A stretch of 64,000 nucleotides of DNA, from assembly GCA_039105265.1 (NCBI GenBank), contig JAPFFF010000005.1, forward strand, positions 5,255,501 to 5,319,500, written 5' to 3'. Positions 57,324 to 64,000 of this stretch are shown piece after piece; within the stretch, counting starts at the first letter, position 1; each line of letters starts with the position of its first letter. The notes under the pieces are model-generated. The model was not told the DNA's origin, did not search any database, and saw only the letters and a list, made by a program, of their open reading frames with translations. Source of the DNA: Tritrichomonas musculus. Lineage: Eukaryota; Parabasalia; Tritrichomonadida; Tritrichomonadidae. The translations under genes were made by a program, and so were the position numbers.

Positions 57324-57713
57324 AAACGTTCATGGTTCCCCTATTATAAAACCGGTGATTGGAAAGAACAAATCACAAAATCATCATCTCTATCAGGTAG
57401 TAATATAATTGCTAGATATATAAATTTATCAGATGACAAAACAAAGAAAAATAGAATAAAAATGAAGTGTAGAAAGAAGGATAGACTAGATAATATCAAG
57501 AAACTTCATCAAATTTCAAAAATGACAGAAGAAGAATTAAATTCTTTACAAATTGAAGATGATATTATATTTTTTATTAAAAATAATAATCTAATTAATG
57601 CTCATTTTAAGGAAGATAACATGAATGATGAAGATTTTCCAGATTATTTGAAAAAAAATTTAAAATTGGACAGATTAATATTGAAAAATGGATCAAAAAA
57701 CACAAATAATTAA
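57324..57713 (+). pseudogene. Unidentified coding remnant inside the 8-bp-duplication transposon
   Basis: An open stretch of 130 codons, read from KRSWFPYYKTGDWKEQ through ARYINLSDDKTKKN to the stop at 57713. The first in-frame ATG is at 57462 (MKCRKKDRLDNIKK), giving 83 residues. Composition (Lys, Asn, Ile, Leu, Asp) is protein-like and coding bias is fair, and no stop occurs over 390 bp of very AT-rich DNA. It is probably the C-terminal part of an element-encoded protein. No family is recognised, and a small functional protein cannot be excluded. Confidence 0.4.
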
Positions 57714-57735
57714 TTTAAATAAATTTAATATTATA

Positions 57736-59194
57736 GTTGGTGGACATAATTATGTTTTTGGGACATAATCATGTTTGCTCAACTTTTTGAATGGTACACA
57801 ACAATAAAACACATTTTTCTCAATACTTTTTAAAGATAATTTGATAATATTATATATTTTATTAATGTATTTTATGTACATCATTATTTAATTAAATGAG
57901 CTATTATATTTGTGATTTATATGAAATTTTGCCATTAATGAAAAAAAAAGTCAAAATGCTTATTTTATTCTCAATAATTGAAACTTGGGATTTAATAATA
58001 ATATCATTAATTCATAATCAGTAATGATATAATTTTTTCAGATAATTGATATCTAAAAACTTTCATATAAGAAAATTTTGATGCACAAAATAAAGTTAAA
58101 AATCATATCACTTTTTTGTTTTTTTCCAATAAAAAATAAAAACTTTTAAATTTTTATTTAAATATTTGATATAATGCATATAGTATAATGATATTGAAAG
58201 AATAAAATTGGCGGTTCTACTCAAGATCTATTACCTTAATGAAAAAGAGTAACTTCTGAAATAACTTAAAAAGACTTTCAATTTTAGACATTGAGAAATT
58301 ATTTTCATTATTTTAATAGTTCTTCTATACTTACCTAATATTTATTGATTAATTGCTATTTTTAATGCTATTATAATAGAAAAAATAAAAAAGTTAAATT
58401 TGTATATTTCTTAGAAAAACCTGAAATCTTGATGGGCAACAATGATTTTTAGAGGATTAATAATATATTTCATTGTATGTGTTATCAAATAATGTAATTC
58501 TGAAATCATATCAATTATGCATGAGTGATTTATGAATGATTTTGAATGAAAAAAAGAAAAATGAAATTTTTCCAAGATTGATTCTTTTTCAACCATATTA
58601 TTATATTTAATATATTATATGCATCATATAGTTGATTAATACTGCATCTAATTTGAAATAAAATAAACTCATTTTTCAAAATTAGTAATTTTGTATGAAT
58701 GATTTTTGTCATATTTCGAAAACACTTTTTCTTTTTATATAATTATTATTTCAATAAATTTTTTTCTAAAATATAATATATACATTATATTCTAAAATAA
58801 TAACTATGTTAGAGCAAATTAAAACAACCTTTTTTTTATTGTAAAAGAATGAAATGTGATATGAAATGAGTTTTTTGAGTAGTGAAATGAAAATGAAACC
58901 ATTTTTTCTAATTATCTATTTTATTTCAATAAATAATAATGATACATTTTAATTATAGATGAAAAGTAAATTATAATTTTTTTCAAATAATAAAAAAATA
59001 TTCAGAAATTATAAATTCGATATCATATTTATGATCAAATTTAGTTTGATAAAAGTGAATGAAAATCGGGGAATAGAATGTATCCAATATGATATTAATT
59101 GTTCTACAATTGTTTTTTTAAAAGTCCAATTTGAATATATAGAAATGATGTGAAAACATAATTATGTCTCCAAAACAGAATTATGTCCACCAAC
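57736..59194. mobile_element. Nested TA-flanked element with about 45-bp inverted repeats
   Basis: Left end GTTGGTGGACATAATTATGT then TTTTGGGACATAATCATGTT; right end is the inverse complement with about five differences. Each end holds two copies of a GGACATAATYATGT motif, and TA (in a TATA context) borders each side, as in Tc1/mariner or pogo elements. It lies wholly inside the 55956-59401 transposon and so is the later insertion. No intact gene is present; short frames inside on the minus strand are not convincing. Confidence 0.72.
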
Positions 59195-59540
59195 TATACA
59201 ATTATCTTTAATATCAATAAAAATTAATTCATAATAAATTGAATGGTTTACATCAATTTCATTGAATATTATAAAATACAATATTTTGTCTCCTATCGAA
59301 TAAATATTTATAAAAATAATGTATAACATATGATATTAAGTGAGGATATATATATATAGGAATCAGGCATTTTAATCATATTTCCAAGTTCTCGCACCTC
59401 TAGATGATGATTTTAGTTTTTCTTGCTAGAAAGTAACAAAAAGAATGATTGATAATATATAAAATATTTGTGAATGCTTGTTTATTAGTGAGTGCTTATA
59501 ATAAAAATCATTATCAACTTAAACTAAAATAATACGTTTA

Positions 59541-59834
59541 ACGTTTGTTATTTAATTCCAGGATGTTTATTTTTTTCCAGGATAACCGTTTAAGATGGTT
59601 TAATATTTAACCATGTCGATTATCAACCAAAATATAATTCAAAAATTGAATTAAAAACGATCATTCATCCTGGGATTATAATTGAGAATGAAAAATTTGA
59701 ATAAAAAAGGTAAGGAAAAAATCATAAATTTTTAAAAAAAATACGAACTTTTTATATGAGCTTATTGAAATTTTATTATTAAAAAACGGTTATCCTGGAA
59801 TAAAATTAAAATTCTGGAAAAAAATTATAAACGT
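59541..59834. mobile_element. MITE of about 294 bp with doubled TTCCAGGAT ends
   Basis: The left end (ACGTTTGTTATTTAATTCCA, then TTTCCAGGATAACCGTTT) is matched in inverse orientation by the right end over about 55 bp with several differences. Both ends contain two TTCCAGRAT-type motifs. TA lies next to both ends (59539-59540 and 59835-59836). A small hairpin (GATGGTTTA with TTAACCAT) lies in the middle. It is non-coding and somewhat older than the pogo-like element, as its ends have diverged. Confidence 0.6.
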
Positions 59835-60165
59835 TATAATTTTTTTATTTTTTCGAAGATTTTCAATTGTTAACTTTTTGAATAAAAATATTTTAATTTT
59901 TTCACTTTTTGAAGCTGATCAAAAATCTACGATTTTTCAATGTAAAAGTGTGAATTTTGAATTAAAATTTTTGAGTTTTTTCTATATTTTTTAAAATTTT
60001 ATATTCAAATTTATTCAATTCACCGTCCGACTTTTGACTTCCAGTTTATTCTTAAAGGGAGGTATTAAACAAATAAGTATACAAATAATTCTGTTGATAA
60101 TAGCAATAAATTGAATGAATAAAAATTATGACTTTTTTTAAAAAGGGAGCATTCATTATAAATAT

Positions 60166-60170
60166 TCATT
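60166..60170 (+). promoter_or_regulatory. Inr-like initiator TCATT
   Basis: Consensus match to the trichomonad initiator 13 bases before ATG 60183. Confidence 0.4.
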
Positions 60171-60182
60171 TCTAGAATAGAA

Positions 60183-61592
60183 ATGACTTATGAAAAAGCA
60201 AAAATAATCTACAACAGCCTCCTACAAGAAAATTTTTCATGTAATGGTTCGTTGTCGGGTCAAATAACAATAAATGACATAGATGCCCAAAGAGAATTTT
60301 ATGAAAAATTAATTGAAAAATGGATTGACACTACTCATGTAATTAAGTTTAATGCTAGAAAACTTTCCAAAATCTTAGATATAGATGATTCAAATTCGAT
60401 GATTTTATCAATTTTATGCTCAGACCCATCAACATATCAGATATCTGATGATAAATTTATTAGTAAGCGTAACCTAGAAAACTTTTGTAGTGACTTAGTT
60501 GGAAGAATCGAACTTGATGCAGAATCTATTCTTGATTTGTATAAAACAGAATCTGAATTGAGCGAAGTGATTGCCAACTACCAAAAAAAATCAATTATTT
60601 CTTTTGTCCTTGATGAATTAAAAAATGGTACTTATGATGTTAAAATTTATAGTCATCTTGGCTATGTTTTCCCTTCAAAGAGATATAGCATAATTTCAAA
60701 AGATAAAGCTCAAGCTATACTAAACGCAAAAATAATTTTAAACTCGTGTAAAGAAAACAAAATAAAAGGAAATGAGCATGCTGCTCTCTGCGAAAGTTTT
60801 CTATCTAATGTTCAAATAGGAGAAATATGCCCAGAGGTATGCCAAAAAATAAATAAAATCCATCCAAGCATTCAATTTATTCCAAATTCGATTTCAAATA
60901 TAGGTCTAAAGTCATCCAATGATAAGTTTGATTCAAAATCTTTTCGCCTATCAAAATCTTCTTCAAATTTATCTGACTATCCGATCACATTTAAAGATAT
61001 TGATATATATCTTGATGATTTCAAATCTCTTCAAGATCAAAATTGGATTAATGATAAGATTATTCATTTTTATGGTAGGATTATTGAAAGTGAGCATGAT
61101 GATGTTTTTTTTATACCACCACCCACAGTTCAGTATATTCGATTTGTTAAATCGAAGGAGGTTGCATTTAACGTGACAAATTGGAATTTAACCAGTTACT
61201 CAATAGTCTTTATTCCTTTTACAAATTCGGATTCTTTGCGTAATATTGGAAATCACTGGAGTCTTCTTGTTTGGTTTCCTAAACATCAAAATTTATTTTA
61301 TCATTGTGATTCTTTTCAGCAATTTGACGATTCAAGTCTCAAATCTGCTAAATTAATAGTTAAAAGACTGATTTCTATATGTAAATTGAGAAATCATTCA
61401 TTAAAACAAAAGCATGTACCTCAACAAAATAATAATTATGATTGCGGATTGTATTTATTGGCCTATATTGAATTTCTTGTTGAAAAAAGGTCTTTTCAGG
61501 GAATGGAAGATGTAATAACACAAGAAAATATAACTTCAATGCGTTCTTCAATTAAAAGGAAGATCCTTAATTTTAAAGACCATCATATATAA
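60183..61592 (+). CDS. SENP8/Ulp1-like cysteine protease (C48) with unassigned N-terminal half
   Basis: A 469-aa protein. The C-terminal 190 residues are a C48 peptidase domain of the deneddylase (SENP8/NEDP1) style. NWINDKIIHFYGRI opens it, as WLNDHIIGF does in human SENP8. The catalytic triad is visible as H358 (NHWSLLVW), D376 (HCDSF) and C421 (YDCGLYLLAY), with the oxyanion glutamine Q415 (PQQNNNYDC). Such enzymes remove ubiquitin-like modifiers, NEDD8 in the case of SENP8. Residues 1-265 do not resemble SENP8, which starts close to its catalytic domain. They are helical with alternating short strands and may hold winged-helix-like units (SIISFVLDELKNGTYDVKIY is one candidate). A faint likeness to the N-terminal half of UFL1 was noticed but is not claimed. 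The gene sits beside a transposon cluster, but its intact frame and complete catalytic set fit a host gene. Confidence 0.82.
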   Translation: MTYEKAKIIYNSLLQENFSCNGSLSGQITINDIDAQREFYEKLIEKWIDTTHVIKFNARKLSKILDIDDSNSMILSILCSDPSTYQISDDKFISKRNLENFCSDLVGRIELDAESILDLYKTESELSEVIANYQKKSIISFVLDELKNGTYDVKIYSHLGYVFPSKRYSIISKDKAQAILNAKIILNSCKENKIKGNEHAALCESFLSNVQIGEICPEVCQKINKIHPSIQFIPNSISNIGLKSSNDKFDSKSFRLSKSSSNLSDYPITFKDIDIYLDDFKSLQDQNWINDKIIHFYGRIIESEHDDVFFIPPPTVQYIRFVKSKEVAFNVTNWNLTSYSIVFIPFTNSDSLRNIGNHWSLLVWFPKHQNLFYHCDSFQQFDDSSLKSAKLIVKRLISICKLRNHSLKQKHVPQQNNNYDCGLYLLAYIEFLVEKRSFQGMEDVITQENITSMRSSIKRKILNFKDHHI

Positions 61593-61917
61593 TAGCTTGT
61601 TATGTATATTAAATATTGTTTGTTAATAAATATAAAATTATAAAACTATTCTATTTATATATATATATATATATATTCGAAGTAAGGATGATATTAAGTA
61701 TAAATAGGTAAATGGTTTTATTTTATTTTTATTAAATTATTTGCCTCTATCTAAGAAGACTTGAACTAAAATTGAAGGATTTTTTTCATGACAACAATTA
61801 ATTGAATAACAAGTAAAATAGTGAAAATTATCTAATAATACACTTCTAAAAAGAAAAATGAGTCAACAATATAATATTTATATATAAATATAAGATATAA
61901 AATACAAAATTATAATT
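61593..61917. other. Convergent intergenic spacer with TA microsatellite
   Basis: About 325 bp between two converging genes; a 21-base TA run at about 61656-61676. No coding signal. Confidence 0.6.
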
Positions 61918-64000
61918 TCATCCGAAAATAGGGGCGACTTCACCGTTTTCAACAATAGGTTGTGATCCATAAATGTAACTAATCTGCGTTTTCATCATCA
62001 AAATTGTATCTGTCTGGGTATAAGCCATCATTTGCTGTAATATTGGCATTCCTCCAATTGGTTCTAATTTTGTAGAAGATTGAGACTGTGTTTGAATAAA
62101 CCAGCCATATGGAACGCCATATTTGATATTGAAGTTATTCAAAGGCATGGATCCCAAATTGAAAATTGATGCACGAATCGCAATTTGCTTCTGGTTCTGA
62201 GGATTTTTTCTTATTTCAAAATAAATGACATAATCGGGGGTTCTTAAACCTTCAACCGCACCAGGTGGTGGTTTAATCTTTTCAGCACTTGATTGTTCCT
62301 TTTGTGTCAAATCAATTGGACCATTCTGTTCAATTGCTCCAGAATTATTAGTGCCAGTAACACCACTGATGGAATTAGTTGCAACTGTAGATATTGAATT
62401 ATGAGAAGATATTGTAGATGCTCCAGTTGAATCCAAGCCAGATGAAGAAGGAGGAACTAATGAAAGGATATCATCAACAGCACTTGTATTGTTAGTAGCA
62501 GATGTTGCGTTATTCTGTTGTTCGTTTTGCGAAGGAGCATCGAGAATTAATAATAAATCATCTTCATCATCGTCGTTTTTGTTTGTATTTGCTTTGTTGT
62601 TTGAGTATGCATTTAAATTTGTAATTGAATTGGATTTGAAATTAGTAACTGAAGATGAAGCTGACATTGAATTATCGTTTGGTTCGTTAGATGAAAGAAT
62701 ATCTTCACAAACATCATTCATCTCAACAATTGCACTTATTTCTCCGGCTCTTTGTTGAACATCAAGATTTGAGTTTGTCATCAACGGTTTCAAAAGTTCA
62801 ACTAACTCTTGTTTCTTACTGAAACGAACTGCTAGTTTTCCAAGAGCTGTGATTATGTAGCCTTTTGTAGCAGGAGTAGTTTGTGGCATTAAAAGAACAC
62901 GCGATAAGCTATCAAAACCTCCACCATTTTCATCATCCCTAATCATGTATTCACCAAGAACCCATGCAGTGACTTGCATTAATGCTTGATCATCGCTGAA
63001 ATTTAGCATTGAAGCACCAAGTTGATGAACTGCATGTTGTTGAAGTTCAGGAGTTCGAGAGATGAGACGACAAAAATTGGTTATAATGTCATTTCCGACA
63101 TAATTTCCATTATCAATGAGAATTCTATGAACCATGTCAAATGTCCACATGGAATTTGGCGAGAATCTTTGAATGGCAGTAAAAATTTTGCCAACAAGTT
63201 CGACACGAAATTCGCTATCTGCAAGCTTGACATAATCTAAAACTTCTGGAACAAGAGATTCGACGTTCTTTTCGTCGACAAGAGCTGAAACCACATCAAG
63301 TGCGCGACGACGAATTGAGCTGTCACGATGAGAAAGGCACTTGACAACTTGAGTTTTGTATCTTTGAAGAGCGATCGTATCAACGGAAGTACGGCCAACA
63401 ATTTCTCGACCTGAATATAAAATGCGTGAATACACTGAAAGAGCTGAATAAAGTACATTGGCCTCTTTGAATTGAAACAAACGGCCGATCTGTGAAAATG
63501 CGAGACCTCGAAGAGAAGGTTTTTTAGCTGTTAGAACTATAGTATCGACGGCTTGGAACAATAAAGATCGCCCGCTGTTTCGCCGAATATCAACGCCAGT
63601 TGTTATAGATTCAAGAACATCATCTAATTCATCACTAGGTCGATTTAAAATTCCAAGTATCTTCATTAAACGAAACTGGAGGAAAGGATCATTGAAAACT
63701 GTAAATTGAAACTCACGAGATGCTTTTGATTGATTCAATTGGCGTAATATTTTAGTAAAAGCAGGAACGTAGCGAAGCCAAGCGGATTTCATGCTAGGTT
63801 TGGCTTGAATAATATTGTCCATTAAATTAATTGCGGCTATTACAACGCCATGTGAACCATTTTTTAATAACTTATTGACAATTGGCTTAAATGTATCAGC
63901 AACGTCTGGAACTCTTTGAACAATTCTACAGGCAGCCATTGCACTACGTTTCATTACCAAAGAGCTCGGTGATTCAGAAAGTCGAATAATATGAGACGTC
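61918..64000 (-). CDS. AP-1 gamma-adaptin-like large subunit, 5' end outside the window
   Basis: The frame on the minus strand is open to the right edge (upstream codons read RLSESPSSLVMKRSAMAACR), so the true start lies beyond the window; about 693 codons are seen. The trunk is an adaptin helical solenoid. RSAMAACRIVQRVPDVADTF matches [20 protein letters not shown] of gamma-adaptin, NDPFLQFRLMKILGIL matches SDPFLQVRILRLLRIL, and QALMQVTAWVLGEYM matches QPLVQVAAWCIGEYG. A long Ser/Asn-rich hinge follows (about 430-560 of the visible part), containing an acidic DDLLLIL box of possible clathrin-binding type. The C-terminal about 115 residues form an ear-like beta sandwich (DYVIYFEIRKNPQNQKQIAI onward). 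AP-1 gamma drives clathrin-coated vesicle sorting at the trans-Golgi and endosomes. AP-2 alpha or AP-4 epsilon are less likely from these blocks. Confidence 0.85.
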   Translation of the reverse strand, partial: TSHIIRLSESPSSLVMKRSAMAACRIVQRVPDVADTFKPIVNKLLKNGSHGVVIAAINLMDNIIQAKPSMKSAWLRYVPAFTKILRQLNQSKASREFQFTVFNDPFLQFRLMKILGILNRPSDELDDVLESITTGVDIRRNSGRSLLFQAVDTIVLTAKKPSLRGLAFSQIGRLFQFKEANVLYSALSVYSRILYSGREIVGRTSVDTIALQRYKTQVVKCLSHRDSSIRRRALDVVSALVDEKNVESLVPEVLDYVKLADSEFRVELVGKIFTAIQRFSPNSMWTFDMVHRILIDNGNYVGNDIITNFCRLISRTPELQQHAVHQLGASMLNFSDDQALMQVTAWVLGEYMIRDDENGGGFDSLSRVLLMPQTTPATKGYIITALGKLAVRFSKKQELVELLKPLMTNSNLDVQQRAGEISAIVEMNDVCEDILSSNEPNDNSMSASSSVTNFKSNSITNLNAYSNNKANTNKNDDDEDDLLLILDAPSQNEQQNNATSATNNTSAVDDILSLVPPSSSGLDSTGASTISSHNSISTVATNSISGVTGTNNSGAIEQNGPIDLTQKEQSSAEKIKPPPGAVEGLRTPDYVIYFEIRKNPQNQKQIAIRASIFNLGSMPLNNFNIKYGVPYGWFIQTQSQSSTKLEPIGGMPILQQMMAYTQTDTILMMKTQISYIYGSQPIVENGEVAPIFG

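Larger units (their letters stand above)
55956..59401. mobile_element. DNA transposon with 8-bp target duplication (hAT- or Merlin-like), carrying a nested element
   Basis: The ends AGAGGTGCGAGAACT (55956-55970) and AGTTCTCGCACCTCT (59387-59401) are perfect 15-bp inverted repeats. The 8 bases outside each end are identical (AGATGATG at 55948-55955 and 59402-59409), which is a textbook target duplication. The 3,446-bp span includes a younger nested element of about 1.46 kb, so the host element was about 2.0 kb. It contains one open stretch of 130 codons (57324-57713) but no recognisable transposase. The 8-bp duplication fits hAT or Merlin superfamilies; the end sequence alone does not decide between them. 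The element is probably non-autonomous or decayed. Confidence 0.75.
59410..60182. other. Intergenic DNA upstream of the protease gene
   Basis: AT-rich stretch that contains the 294-bp MITE and, at its right end, the initiator of the protease gene. No coding signal. Confidence 0.55.

Noticed and set aside
58411-58712. Two overlapping minus-strand frames of about 60 codons in the nested element
   Set aside because: Overlapping frames in AT-rich DNA with no recognisable motif.
60183-61592. Protease as part of a Polinton-type element
   Set aside because: Such elements carry C48-like proteases, but no other part of one is seen here. The closest likeness is to cellular SENP8, with a long extra N-terminal half.

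Overview
The window looks like nuclear DNA of a trichomonad (parabasalid) protist, most like Tritrichomonas foetus or a close relative. The intergenic DNA is extremely AT-rich. All genes read as single open frames with no introns seen. Several starts lie 8-20 bases after a TCAYW-type initiator. The gene families are typical of the group: Sel1-repeat proteins, pseudokinase-Sel1 fusions, ankyrin proteins, BTB-like/F5-8C proteins, long coiled coils, and axonemal dynein. The species call is inference; no rRNA or other marker is present.

Layout. 1-9.4 kb: a Sel1-repeat protein cut by the left edge, a dymeclin-like gene (minus), a pseudokinase with a long Sel1 array, and a Ser/Thr kinase with intact catalytic motifs. 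9.5-11.4 kb: an Asn/Ser-rich unknown protein (minus). 11.4-14.3 kb: no host gene; an inverted-repeat-bounded degraded element with a tyrosine-recombinase fragment. 14.3-18.8 kb: an unknown 897-aa protein and a BTB-like/F5-8C gene split by a one-base shift at an A9 run. 19.2-31.9 kb (minus): a complete 4,225-aa axonemal dynein heavy chain. 32.3-45.3 kb (minus): a small unknown protein, a secreted SUN-like protein, a WD40 protein with a huge low-complexity tail, an ankyrin protein with a frame-breaking 28-nt AT-rich stretch, and a coiled-coil protein. 45.8-52.7 kb (plus): a VTA1/LIP5-like ESCRT factor and a 1,672-aa coiled-coil protein with internal 138-bp repeats.

52.9-59.9 kb is a transposon cluster: a 240-bp TTAA-flanked MITE, a 2.3-kb pogo/Tigger-like element with perfect 72-bp terminal inverted repeats and an unbroken transposase, a 3.4-kb element with a perfect 8-bp target duplication into which a 1.46-kb TA-flanked element has jumped, and a roughly 294-bp TA-flanked MITE. 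Three of these have ends built from a doubled short motif. The window closes with a SENP8/Ulp1-like cysteine protease fused to an unassigned N-terminal half, and a gamma-adaptin gene (minus) that runs off the right edge.

Functional links are loose, as is usual for this lineage. Dymeclin, AP-1 gamma and the VTA1-like protein belong to Golgi/endosome traffic. Dynein serves the flagella, and the coiled-coil and WD40 proteins may be cytoskeletal. No operon-like logic is seen. The most unusual content is the nested transposon cluster and the recombinase-bearing element near 12-14 kb.
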